NCBI GenBank assembly: GCA_964464965.1
Contig: CAYXHM010000011.1
Span: forward strand, 1-64,000
From: UBA5543 sp964464965
GTDB taxonomy: Bacteria; Bacteroidota; Bacteroidia; Chitinophagales; Chitinophagaceae
Direction: 5' to 3'
DNA: 64,000 nucleotides
The number at the start of each line of letters is the position of its first letter. Position 1 is the stretch's first letter. Positions 15,616-23,966 of this stretch are shown here, piece by piece. The notes beneath the pieces were generated by a model. The model saw nothing but the letters and a program-made list of their open reading frames with translations, did no database searches and was not told the origin of the DNA. Made by a program: the position numbers and the translations under genes.

Positions 15616-17712
15616 ATGAGAAAATTATCCGGACTACTATGGTTGGTGTTACTAAATGTACTTTTTTCATTTGGTGCAACTGCCCAGATACTGGAAGACC
15701 CTACTGTATGGACGTTTGAAGCTAAGAAGCTGGACGGTAATAAATACGACCTGGTATTTCATTGCGATGTAAAGAATGGTTGGCATATATTTTCATTAGA
15801 TCCGGGTGGCGATGGCTCCTTCCTGCCGCCGGAGTTCAATATAAAAAAGAATGCAGACATAAAACTGGTAGGCAAATTACGCGAGAAGGGCAAGATAATA
15901 CACGAGACGATAGAGGATATAGGCACAATGCACTACTATAAAAATGTTGACTACATACAGACAGTAGAACTGGCCAAAGAAGACATGGTAATTACCGGTG
16001 AGTACACTTACATGACCTGTAATGATGAAACCTGCCTCCCACCCAAAACACTTAATTTCAGCATTAAAATAGGCAACGGCAATGCCGTTGAAAAAAAAAA
16101 TGACACTGTAGCGGTTGATAGTACAGTTGCTTTAGATACTAACATCCTTACTACCGGCTCAGCGAATTCAGAGGTGAAGCCGGCCATAATAAAGGAGGAA
16201 AAAGAAAAAGACAGGTCTCTTCTTACCATATTTTTCCTGGCGCTGGCAGGTGGCATATTAGCCGTACTGACGCCTTGTGTTTATTCCATGATACCGATTA
16301 CGGTAAGCTTCTTTACCAAACGCAGCAAAACACGTGCAGAGGGTATCAAGAATGCCATGCTGTATTCTTTGTCTATCATCATCATATTTACTGTTTTAGG
16401 CGTGGCTATTTCAGCCATATTTGGGGCTGATGCATTGAATGTAATATCTACACACTGGATACCTAACCTTATATTCTTTGCCATATTCGTCATCTTCGGT
16501 ATTTCATTCCTCGGCGCATTTGAAATCACGTTACCTTCTTCCTGGACAAGCAAGACAGATGCCAAGGCAAACACCAGTAGCTTTAAAGGAATATTCTTCA
16601 TGGCGTTGACATTAGTGATAGTGTCTTTTTCATGCACAGGCCCTATAATAGGTCCGCTGATAGTAGGTGCTGCAAAAGGTGGTTTCCAGGGGCCTATACT
16701 GGGTATGCTGGGCTTTTCAATAGGTTTGGCTATGCCGTTTGCATTGTTCGCAGTGTTCCCCGGCCTGCTTAATAACATGGCAAAATCGGGTGGATGGCTC
16801 AACCAGGTAAAAGTTACTTTGGGTTTTATAGAGCTGATGTTAGCATTGAAATTCCTTTCGAATGCTGACCTGCAAATGGGCTGGCGGATACTGGACAGGG
16901 AAGTATTCATTGCATTATGGATAGTGCTTTCTGTGCTGTTAGGTTTTTACCTATTGGGTAAGTTGAAGATGTCTCATGATGATGTCAATGCTAAAAATGT
17001 TTACGGGCAGGAATATGTTTCCATATTCAAATTGTTCATGGCCATAGCCTGTTTTTCTTTTGCAGTATATATGGTGCCAGGTATGTGGGGCGCGCCGCTG
17101 AAAGGCCTTAGCGCTTTCGTGCCACCTATGGGTACGCAGGACTTTGTTTTGGGGGCAGGAGGAAGCGGTGGCTCTACCGTTCATGCAACTGACAATTCCG
17201 GTAACGGCCCGACGAGGTATGTGGCCGAAATGAAAATGTATGAGCCGGAAGCGGCTGTGAAATTCGGCCTGGTGTCTTACTACGATTATGATGAGGCAAT
17301 AAAAGCATCGAAAGCCCTGGATAAACCAATTATGCTGGACTTTACAGGTATCAACTGTATTAACTGCCGTAAAATGGAAGGACAGGTTTGGTCTGATCCC
17401 GCTGTGATGCAACGGATGAAGAATGACTTTATTGTAGCATCATTGTATTGCGATGCACAGAATGTAAAAATACCTGTGGATGAACAGTATTATTCTGATT
17501 ACCTGAAGAAGACTGTGGTTAACCTGGGGCAGCGTAATTCTGATTTACAGGCATCAAAATACGGCGCAAATTCGCAGCCATTCTACTTCTTTATTGATGG
17601 TGATGGTAACAAACTGATTGATAAAGGTTACGGTTATGATCCCGATGTCCAGGCATTTATTGACCACCTGGATAAGGTGAAAGAAAATTACAAGAATCGT
17701 GTAAAGCAATAA
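15616..17712 (+). CDS. dsbD: DsbD-like thiol-disulfide transporter with C-terminal thioredoxin domain
   Basis: This protein carries electrons from cytoplasmic thioredoxin across the inner membrane to periplasmic disulfide proteins. The 698-residue protein has a signal peptide (about 1-24), an N-terminal periplasmic domain with redox cysteines C135 and C140 (TCNDETC), a central membrane domain of about eight helices with the transmembrane cysteines C221 (TPCVYSMIP) and C340 (SCTGPI), and a C-terminal thioredoxin-like domain with CINC (C581, C584). All six expected cysteines are present. Likely clients are cytochrome c maturation and periplasmic reductases. It is monocistronic as far as can be seen. 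Confidence 0.93.
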   Translation: MRKLSGLLWLVLLNVLFSFGATAQILEDPTVWTFEAKKLDGNKYDLVFHCDVKNGWHIFSLDPGGDGSFLPPEFNIKKNADIKLVGKLREKGKIIHETIEDIGTMHYYKNVDYIQTVELAKEDMVITGEYTYMTCNDETCLPPKTLNFSIKIGNGNAVEKKNDTVAVDSTVALDTNILTTGSANSEVKPAIIKEEKEKDRSLLTIFFLALAGGILAVLTPCVYSMIPITVSFFTKRSKTRAEGIKNAMLYSLSIIIIFTVLGVAISAIFGADALNVISTHWIPNLIFFAIFVIFGISFLGAFEITLPSSWTSKTDAKANTSSFKGIFFMALTLVIVSFSCTGPIIGPLIVGAAKGGFQGPILGMLGFSIGLAMPFALFAVFPGLLNNMAKSGGWLNQVKVTLGFIELMLALKFLSNADLQMGWRILDREVFIALWIVLSVLLGFYLLGKLKMSHDDVNAKNVYGQEYVSIFKLFMAIACFSFAVYMVPGMWGAPLKGLSAFVPPMGTQDFVLGAGGSGGSTVHATDNSGNGPTRYVAEMKMYEPEAAVKFGLVSYYDYDEAIKASKALDKPIMLDFTGINCINCRKMEGQVWSDPAVMQRMKNDFIVASLYCDAQNVKIPVDEQYYSDYLKKTVVNLGQRNSDLQASKYGANSQPFYFFIDGDGNKLIDKGYGYDPDVQAFIDHLDKVKENYKNRVKQ

Positions 17713-17772
17713 TCCCGCTATAGGATTATTCGTCTTACTCAAAAAAGCTTTTAGGATAAAAACCTAACGCGT

Positions 17773-19329
17773 ATGATAAAGATAGTATCACTGAAACTTA
17801 AGCCGGCAGAGGCTGCAAGTGAAGCGGCAATTTTAGCTGCTATAACTACTGAAACAGGTATTCCCCGAAAAAGGATAACAGGTTATGTGCTGCAAAAGCG
17901 ATCGATAGATGCGAGGGGCAGGCAACCGTATTATGTATTGCAGGTACAGGTTTTTATAGACGAAGCAGTACAACAACCCACGCCTTTCAATCCCGAACTG
18001 CAAAATGTTACCAATGCAAAGCCTGTAGTGATAGTAGGTGCAGGCCCGGCGGGATTATTCGCGGCATTGCGCCTGATAACACTGGGTTACAAATCCATAA
18101 TACTGGAGCGCGGTAAAGATGTACGCAGCCGCAGGCGCGACCTTGCAGCCATTAACAAAGAAGGGGTAGTAAATCCTGAGTCTAACTATTGCTTTGGCGA
18201 GGGTGGGGCGGGAACCTATAGCGATGGTAAGCTTTATACACGCTCTACCAAGCGGGGCAATGTGCAGCGCATACTGCAACTTTTTGTACACTATGGTGCA
18301 GACCCGATAATACAACTGGATGCCCACCCGCATATAGGCACCAACAAACTGCCCGGTATTATCACAGCTATGCGCGAGGGCATAATAGAGTGTGGGGGAG
18401 AGGTGCGCTTTGATACAAAATTGAAGGATATACTGCTGGACGGTGATAAAGTGAAAGGCGTACAGTGCGCTGATGGTACGGTTATACACTGCGATAAATT
18501 AATACTGGCGACAGGGCATTCAGCCCGTGATATATATACACTGCTACACAATAAAGGTATAGAAGTGGAGTGTAAGCCATTTGCATTGGGAGTACGTATA
18601 GAGCATCCGCAGCAACTGATAGACAGCATACAATACCACTGCACGGTGCGCGACGAGCACCTGCCGCCGGCCAGCTACAGTGTGGTAGCGCAGGAGTATG
18701 GCAGGGGCGTGTTTTCCTTCTGCATGTGCCCGGGTGGTATCATTGCACCTGCCGCTACCAATCCGGGAGAGATTGTAGTCAACGGCTGGTCGCCGTCTAA
18801 AAGGAATAATCCATACGCTAATTCAGGCACAGTGGTAGCCGTAGATGAAAGGGACTATGCTAAATACGGATTTACTGGGGCTCTTGCCGGGATGCGATAC
18901 CAGCAGATGGTTGAGCAAAAAGCATTTGAAGCCGGAGGAGGAAGGCTGGTTGCACCTGCGCAACGTATGGATGATTTTGTACGCGGAAAAGTATCTTCAA
19001 CACTGCCGGGTTGTTCTTACCTGCCTGGTTTGCATAGCACATCGCTGTATGATGTATTGCCCGACGCAGTGGCACAGGCATTAAAAAGTGCTATGACAGA
19101 TTTCGGGAAAAAGATGAAAGGATATTATACTAATGAGGCAGTGATGGTTGCTACAGAATCGCGCACCAGCTCACCGGTGCGCATACCACGCGATAAAGAA
19201 ACACTACAACACACGCAGATAAAAGGCCTGTATCCCTGCGCAGAGGGCGCAGGGTATGCCGGTGGTATTGTCAGCGCAGCTATAGACGGCGAGCGTTGTG
19301 CCGAAGCTGCCGTTGGTTTTAATGCTTAG
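17773..19329 (+). CDS. FAD-dependent oxidoreductase (COG2509-type)
   Basis: A 518-residue flavoprotein. A small N-terminal domain of about 80 residues precedes the dinucleotide-binding motif GAGPAG (89-94), then a long conserved block with NYCFGEGGAGTYSDGKLYTR and later CMCPGGIIAPA, GxxNGWSP and GAGYAGGI near the C-terminus. This is the pattern of the uncharacterised FAD-dependent dehydrogenases of COG2509. Substrate is unknown. Its stop codon overlaps the stop of the convergent gene by two bases. Confidence 0.88.
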   Translation: MIKIVSLKLKPAEAASEAAILAAITTETGIPRKRITGYVLQKRSIDARGRQPYYVLQVQVFIDEAVQQPTPFNPELQNVTNAKPVVIVGAGPAGLFAALRLITLGYKSIILERGKDVRSRRRDLAAINKEGVVNPESNYCFGEGGAGTYSDGKLYTRSTKRGNVQRILQLFVHYGADPIIQLDAHPHIGTNKLPGIITAMREGIIECGGEVRFDTKLKDILLDGDKVKGVQCADGTVIHCDKLILATGHSARDIYTLLHNKGIEVECKPFALGVRIEHPQQLIDSIQYHCTVRDEHLPPASYSVVAQEYGRGVFSFCMCPGGIIAPAATNPGEIVVNGWSPSKRNNPYANSGTVVAVDERDYAKYGFTGALAGMRYQQMVEQKAFEAGGGRLVAPAQRMDDFVRGKVSSTLPGCSYLPGLHSTSLYDVLPDAVAQALKSAMTDFGKKMKGYYTNEAVMVATESRTSSPVRIPRDKETLQHTQIKGLYPCAEGAGYAGGIVSAAIDGERCAEAAVGFNA

Positions 19330-19790
19330 TCTTTGGGTGTCAGTATCATGTTTACACCGGGCGTAAGTCCCAGGCTCACTTCTATACAGCTAAACTTGAA
19401 CGAGCCTAATTGTATTTTGCTTTGATAAGTGTCAGCTGCGATGAGCATTTTTACTATAGGCCTCAGCAGTAAATTATCATTATGCTGCTGCAGGATAGCC
19501 TCTCTTTCCTCAGGTGTAGTATCTTTTATCTTCTCGAAGTGAAAAGTAAAAGATGGTGGTATGCCCATGCTCAGGTTTATTTCAGAGGTTTTGAAACCGA
19601 TGGCCTCGATTGTTGGTGAAAGCGATATCAGGTCGTTGGTGTACTTCGTGTATTTTTCCCTGCTGGCATCAGACATACCTGTCAGCTTTTCCGCCAGCTT
19701 ATCCGGGCTGAACATATTGCCCAGGTCTTCCATCATGCTGCCTGTAGTTTCAGTTACTTTGTCTGAAAATTTATTGAACATGTCTTTCAT
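19326..19790 (-). CDS. Hypothetical cytoplasmic protein
   Basis: A 154-residue protein read from the ATG at 19790 (MKDMFNKFSDKVTETTG); a longer frame would run through the hairpin at 19796-19823. The N-terminal third is amphipathic helix, and the remainder is mixed alpha/beta, ending GLTPGVNMILTPKD. No signal peptide, no cysteine cluster and no family that I recognise. It lies directly downstream of dps behind a terminator. Confidence 0.65.
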   Translation of the reverse strand: MKDMFNKFSDKVTETTGSMMEDLGNMFSPDKLAEKLTGMSDASREKYTKYTNDLISLSPTIEAIGFKTSEINLSMGIPPSFTFHFEKIKDTTPEEREAILQQHNDNLLLRPIVKMLIAADTYQSKIQLGSFKFSCIEVSLGLTPGVNMILTPKD

Positions 19791-19823
19791 AAAAAGGTGT
19801 GCTCTTTGTTTAAAAAGCACACC
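19791..19823 (-). terminator. Terminator-like hairpin between dps and the next gene
   Basis: On the minus strand, GGTGTGCT / AGCACACC (8 bp, 12-base loop) is followed by TTTTT and then immediately by the ATG at 19790. It can serve as the dps terminator. A TAAATTTG -7 box (19823-19830) overlaps its 5' edge. Confidence 0.6.
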
Positions 19824-19855
19824 AAATTTATACTAAAGTCCTATCGCTGGAAAAA

Positions 19856-20368
19856 TTATTTTCCCAGGTAGGAGCTGTACATCCATACCAGTTTTTCCTG
19901 TGCCCTGATATAGTCACTCATTTGTGAGTTGGTACCCTCATCGTTGGCCTCGTCAGACATATCCAGCAGGTCGCGCTGCATCATCAGCAGGGTTTGCATG
20001 TCTTTTACTATATGTTGTACGCAGGTTCTGCCATCGTGCACATTTATATGTTCTTCTACAGTAGAATGTTTCAAGAAAGTGCTGTAGGAATGATAAGGCG
20101 TGGCGCCCAATGTAACTATACGTTCAGCTATTTCATCTATCTTCAGGATAATGTCATTGTACAGTTCCTCAAACTTCACATGCAATTCAAAGAATTTCTC
20201 CCCTTTAATATTCCAGTGAAAGCCCCGTATGTTCATGTAAAACAATTGGTAGTTGGCCAGCAAGTCGTTGAGCCCTGCGGCTAGTTTGCTGGTTTGCTCC
20301 GCATCTAACCCTATCTGGTTTTTAGTTGCGGGGTTTTTTGTTGTCGATGTCTTTTTTGATTTTGCCAT
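19856..20368 (-). CDS. dps: Dps/ferritin-like DNA protection protein
   Basis: Dps forms a dodecamer that oxidises and stores iron using peroxide and shields DNA in stress. The 170-residue protein has a lysine-rich N-terminal tail (KSKKTSTTKNPATK) suited to DNA binding, then the four-helix core with the inter-subunit ferroxidase motif: HWN near residue 51, H in ELHVKFEELYND, and the D/E pair in that segment and KIDEIAER. The length is normal. A candidate promoter box (TACTTTTA) lies just upstream. The gene stands alone with a terminator-like hairpin downstream. Confidence 0.93.
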   Translation of the reverse strand: MAKSKKTSTTKNPATKNQIGLDAEQTSKLAAGLNDLLANYQLFYMNIRGFHWNIKGEKFFELHVKFEELYNDIILKIDEIAERIVTLGATPYHSYSTFLKHSTVEEHINVHDGRTCVQHIVKDMQTLLMMQRDLLDMSDEANDEGTNSQMSDYIRAQEKLVWMYSSYLGK

Positions 20369-20519
20369 AATATCTTGAATTTACTATGTTATAAAAGTAG
20401 TCATTTCCTGTAGCCTCTAGGTTGACCAATATCATCTTTTAAATAACAATCAGTAACTGTTAATGTTGTGATCCTGTAAAAGAACCGGTACAGCGGCAAG
20501 ATATCCAATCATTTGTTTT

Positions 20520-21857
20520 TTATTCACTTGCATCTCCTTGTGGTGCCTGGTACCAGTTTATATTTCGTGAATAGTGCATAATAATGGCTACTATCAGGAA
20601 TAAACCTATACTGCCGAATAACAACGCATAATCTTTTAACTGTATCAGGAAGAAAATATACGCGTACAAACTGGTGAGCGCTGCGGAGAACAAGGCAGCC
20701 ACTTTAGTGCTCTTGAATGTATGGTAGATATACCTGCCTATAAGCACGACTGTAGCAAATGCGGCAATTGCATATGCTATATTGAAGCCTGTATATTCTG
20801 ATATAGATAAGAGCAAAGTATAGAATACACACAGTGCTACCCCTACAAGCACATACTGTAGCGGGTGAACACGTTTTTTCTGTATGATCTCAATAAAAAA
20901 GAAGACAAGGAACGTGAGTGAAAGGATAAGTATAGCGTACTTAACAGACCGTTCGGTTTTTGTATAGTGGTCGGCCTGCTGAATCAAACGCACCCCGAAA
21001 GCCGATTCTTCAAAGCCCTGATTTATATCTCCCGACCAATATTGAGGATAACCGCGCGATACATGTAAAACTTTCCATGCAGCAGAGAAACCGGCATCTG
21101 CACTACCGTCTATTTTATCAGGCATATACTTGCCATCATATGACGGTGTCCCTTTTTGTGATTTAATGTTGACTGTAGTTGTATTGCCACACGGAGTAAA
21201 ATAGAGCTTGCCGGTGCCTTTTAACTTCAATGTTAATGAGAAGCGGGCCTTGCCAGAAGGTGACAGGGCTATAGGTGCACTTATAGTTTCTTTCAGGAAG
21301 GGTGAACTGTAAACAGACACATCAGTTCTGCGTTCAGTATCACCCAGGTTTAACACGGGGTTATCGTCCAGCCCACGACTGTCTGTTATGCCGGTTACAA
21401 AAACAGCATTACCCCAGTCTATACTATCTACTGTGTTAAGTATGGGGGTAAGAGCCTCTGCGTTTATGGTGCCTTCTATGCGCAGCTCTGAGCGGTACAC
21501 AGACACATCGTACAGGCTGCGGTGCCGCACCTCCGGTTTTACGATGCCGTTTATATTCAGCTGCTCGGGCAGGAAGTGCAGTTTGTGCGTGGTTTTAACC
21601 ACCTGGTTGTCTGCATTGGTAACATATTTATAAGCAGGCACTACAATCACAGGGCCTATTATAGTTTGTTCTTTAGCCCACTTATTACTTATCTCATTAG
21701 TTACCTCTTGCTGGCGTTGCTCTCTTTCTGATATCAGTGCCCTGATAAAGGCTGTGGGTATCAGCATAATGAGCACTAAAAAGGCAATGAGTATGCCTTT
21801 TAACAATGTATTGTTCCGCTCAAAGAATGATGGCTGGGGATTGATTTGTTGTTCCAT
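20520..21857 (-). CDS. creD: CreD-like inner membrane protein
   Basis: A 445-residue membrane protein of the CreD (cell envelope integrity) family: one N-terminal helix (about 18-40), a large extracytoplasmic beta-rich domain (about 45-300, with GPVIVVPAY), and five or six helices in the last 140 residues. In Proteobacteria CreD is controlled by CreBC and affects envelope stress and colicin tolerance. Here it is instead the last gene of an operon with a winged-helix regulator. A palindromic operator lies 20 bases upstream of its start, so it may also be controlled separately. Confidence 0.9.
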   Translation of the reverse strand: MEQQINPQPSFFERNNTLLKGILIAFLVLIMLIPTAFIRALISEREQRQQEVTNEISNKWAKEQTIIGPVIVVPAYKYVTNADNQVVKTTHKLHFLPEQLNINGIVKPEVRHRSLYDVSVYRSELRIEGTINAEALTPILNTVDSIDWGNAVFVTGITDSRGLDDNPVLNLGDTERRTDVSVYSSPFLKETISAPIALSPSGKARFSLTLKLKGTGKLYFTPCGNTTTVNIKSQKGTPSYDGKYMPDKIDGSADAGFSAAWKVLHVSRGYPQYWSGDINQGFEESAFGVRLIQQADHYTKTERSVKYAILILSLTFLVFFFIEIIQKKRVHPLQYVLVGVALCVFYTLLLSISEYTGFNIAYAIAAFATVVLIGRYIYHTFKSTKVAALFSAALTSLYAYIFFLIQLKDYALLFGSIGLFLIVAIIMHYSRNINWYQAPQGDASE

Positions 21858-21876
21858 TTTTTTTATTTTAAAAGTG

Positions 21877-21891
21877 CTTTGTAATTCAAAG
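21877..21891. promoter_or_regulatory. Palindromic operator between regulator and creD
   Basis: CTTTG-TAATT-CAAAG. On the minus strand it reads within ACTTTG-N4-ACAAAGCACTTTTA, which is repeated just before the first gene of the same operon (22856-22870). It is probably a binding site of the winged-helix regulator encoded between the two sites. Confidence 0.65.
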
Positions 21892-21910
21892 TGTCTAATG
21901 CAAAAAAATA

Positions 21911-22210
21911 TCAGTTCAGTTTTTTAATGATTTGTTCCAGTGCGTCAAGATGCGCCCTGAATGCCTTTTCTCCATTTTTTGTAATTGTATAGATAGTATT
22001 GGTCTTTCTCCCTATAAAACCCTTCTGTATTTTAATGTATTCGTTCTCTTCCAGTGTTTTAAGATGGGTGGCCAGGTTGCCGTCAGTCACGTCCATTATT
22101 TCTTTCAGTTCATTAAAGTTCATGCTCTCGTTTACCACCAATGCACTCATGATGCCGATGCGTATACGGCTATCAAATATTTTATTAAGATGTTGTATCG
22201 GGTCTTTCAT
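21911..22210 (-). CDS. Winged-helix transcriptional regulator
   Basis: A 99-residue DNA-binding protein. The helix-turn-helix (about 28-58, MNFNELKEIMDVTDGNLATHLKTLEE) and the following wing (IQKGFIGRKTNTIYTITKNG) match the small ArsR/PadR-like HTH_34 type. It has no extra sensor domain and no metal-binding cysteines. Its ATG shares the A of the upstream stop (TAATG), implying translational coupling to the membrane protein gene. Two identical palindromes flank the operon genes, so autoregulation plus control of creD is likely. Confidence 0.88.
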   Translation of the reverse strand: MKDPIQHLNKIFDSRIRIGIMSALVVNESMNFNELKEIMDVTDGNLATHLKTLEENEYIKIQKGFIGRKTNTIYTITKNGEKAFRAHLDALEQIIKKLN

Positions 22211-22848
22211 TACGCTGCGCTCCCAGTATTTTTATCATATTTGTTCCACATAAATACTCCGTATATTATGTGTAAGGCTCCAAAGCCAATAGCCCAGAAA
22301 ATAAGTCCATATCCCGGAAGGAACATAGTGATGAAACCCAGAACTAATTCCATGTAGCCAAGATACTGTATATCTGACAAAGTGTATTTACCGCCATTGA
22401 TAAGTGCCAGGCCGTAAAACACCAGGCAGGCGGGGGCAATATACATTACATGCCCGTTGTATAAAAACAGGAGGGAGAATATTCCACCCGCCAGCATGGG
22501 TACTGCTATATGCATCAGCATACGTTTGCTGGCACCATTCCATATTTTCTGTCCTTTTTTATTTGCTTTTTTCCATGTGAAATAGACACCACCTGCTATG
22601 GCTACTGCAAGCACTATTGCAGCCAAAGTAACAAATCGCCCCGCTATAGCACGATATTCATCTGTCATCTCCTGGTATGCAGCAGGCAATTCATCCAGCC
22701 ATGTTTTTGCAATAAATGAACCAACCAGGGCTACGCACCCTGCCCAGATACCACTCCAGCCACTTAATGATATAAACCTGGCGGAACGCTCCATGATGTT
22801 TTTGATATCCCGCAGAGTATCTATTGAGCTAACGTTTTCGTTATTCAT
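22210..22848 (-). CDS. Membrane protein co-transcribed with regulator and creD
   Basis: A 212-residue protein with a polar N-terminus (about 35 residues) and five hydrophobic segments (about 38-55, 75-98, 118-132, 137-152 and 165-190). It is the first gene of a three-gene operon (this gene, winged-helix regulator, creD), an arrangement that recurs in Bacteroidota. It may be a sensor or partner for the regulator. No enzymatic motif is visible. Confidence 0.75.
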   Translation of the reverse strand: MNNENVSSIDTLRDIKNIMERSARFISLSGWSGIWAGCVALVGSFIAKTWLDELPAAYQEMTDEYRAIAGRFVTLAAIVLAVAIAGGVYFTWKKANKKGQKIWNGASKRMLMHIAVPMLAGGIFSLLFLYNGHVMYIAPACLVFYGLALINGGKYTLSDIQYLGYMELVLGFITMFLPGYGLIFWAIGFGALHIIYGVFMWNKYDKNTGSAA

Positions 22849-22855
22849 AAAAGTG

Positions 22856-22912
22856 CTTTGTTGTACAAAGTAAATTTACTTTTTTATACTTTCAAACAAT
22901 TACTTGAAGTAA
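22856..22912. promoter_or_regulatory. Operator cluster in the divergent control region
   Basis: Three palindromes in 57 bases: CTTTG-TTGTA-CAAAG (22856-22870), AAAGTAAATTTACTTT (22867-22882) and TTACTTGAAGTAA (22900-22912). The first matches the site before creD. The cluster lies between the membrane protein gene (minus, from 22848) and the AraC-like gene (plus, from 22958), so it may control both. Confidence 0.65.
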
Positions 22913-22957
22913 ATTTGTTAAATAGTTCTGTATTTTAAACAGATATTTGCTTCTGCA

Positions 22958-23935
22958 ATGCCTGATTACTCGCTCAATATTTGGTCTGTGCTTATTTTGC
23001 TGGCTGCCATGCAGGGATTGGTACTGGCAATAGTGATGTGGGCAAGAGATGCGGCACCGGCCTCTAACCGCTGGCTGGCGTTGTTCATCTTCCTGCTATC
23101 AGCATTTTTTGCTGAATATGCCCTGTCTGTATCGGGCATCAACATTATAGCGCCGCGCAATGGTTATATCACATATCCCCTGTTATTTTTCCTGGGCCCA
23201 TTCTTTTGGCTGTACACCAACAGGCAGTTTTCGCTTACAGATTCGTTTAACGACAAGGACCTGATACATTTCATCATACCTACATGTATGCTGCTGGCTA
23301 TAACCATCATCAGGCAAATGTCACCACATGTTAGTAAAGATGTAAAATACCTGACCGTTGCTCTTCTGGCAGCACATGCATATGTGTATATATTTTACTC
23401 AGGCAGGAAGGTGCTGGAAACACGTGCAGCCTTGCGGGAAGTGATGTCTAATGTGGGGTTTGATAATAAACTGTTGCAGATGAAGAAGTTTTCTTCAATT
23501 TTCACCGCATGGACCATTGTAGGCCTTATCATTATTATTATACTAACCACTATTAAGACACACTACATATTTATTGATTGTTTCCTGGTATTGATAACAT
23601 CTGCGCTCATTACCTGGTTTGGATATATAGTAGTAATGCGCCATGCAGATTTTAAACAGGTACATGAGCTTGACCTGATACCCAAGGTTACAAATACTAC
23701 AAACAAAACTATCGTACTGTCGGGCGAACAGGTGAGCGTGATGCAGAAAAAACTTGAACGTTATTTTATAGAAAAAGCACCCTACCTGAAGCACGACCTG
23801 ATGCTGGATGAAGTAGCCAAAGCGATAGATGAGAGTGAAATGTATCTTTCAATTGTTATTAACAACCAGTATGGCCAGAACTTTTACGACTATGTAAATA
23901 CATGGCGAAGTGGGGAAAAGCCGCAAACAGTATAG
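22958..23935 (+). CDS. Membrane-bound AraC-type regulator, C-terminally truncated
   Basis: A 325-residue protein: seven hydrophobic segments in residues 1-225, a linker, then the first part of an AraC DNA-binding domain (about 262-317: Y..KAPYLKHDLMLDEVAKAIDESEMYLSIVINNQYGQNFYDYVN). Members normally continue with an arginine-rich helix and a second helix-turn-helix of about 60 residues. Here the sequence diverges after YVNTWR and stops at 23935. Only 31 bases remain before the convergent gene, so the rest is missing rather than merely frameshifted. It is either a decayed regulator or a membrane sensor with half a DNA-binding domain. Confidence 0.75.
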   Translation: MPDYSLNIWSVLILLAAMQGLVLAIVMWARDAAPASNRWLALFIFLLSAFFAEYALSVSGINIIAPRNGYITYPLLFFLGPFFWLYTNRQFSLTDSFNDKDLIHFIIPTCMLLAITIIRQMSPHVSKDVKYLTVALLAAHAYVYIFYSGRKVLETRAALREVMSNVGFDNKLLQMKKFSSIFTAWTIVGLIIIIILTTIKTHYIFIDCFLVLITSALITWFGYIVVMRHADFKQVHELDLIPKVTNTTNKTIVLSGEQVSVMQKKLERYFIEKAPYLKHDLMLDEVAKAIDESEMYLSIVINNQYGQNFYDYVNTWRSGEKPQTV

Positions 23936-23966
23936 AATAACAACTGATTTGAGGCCAGGATAATGA

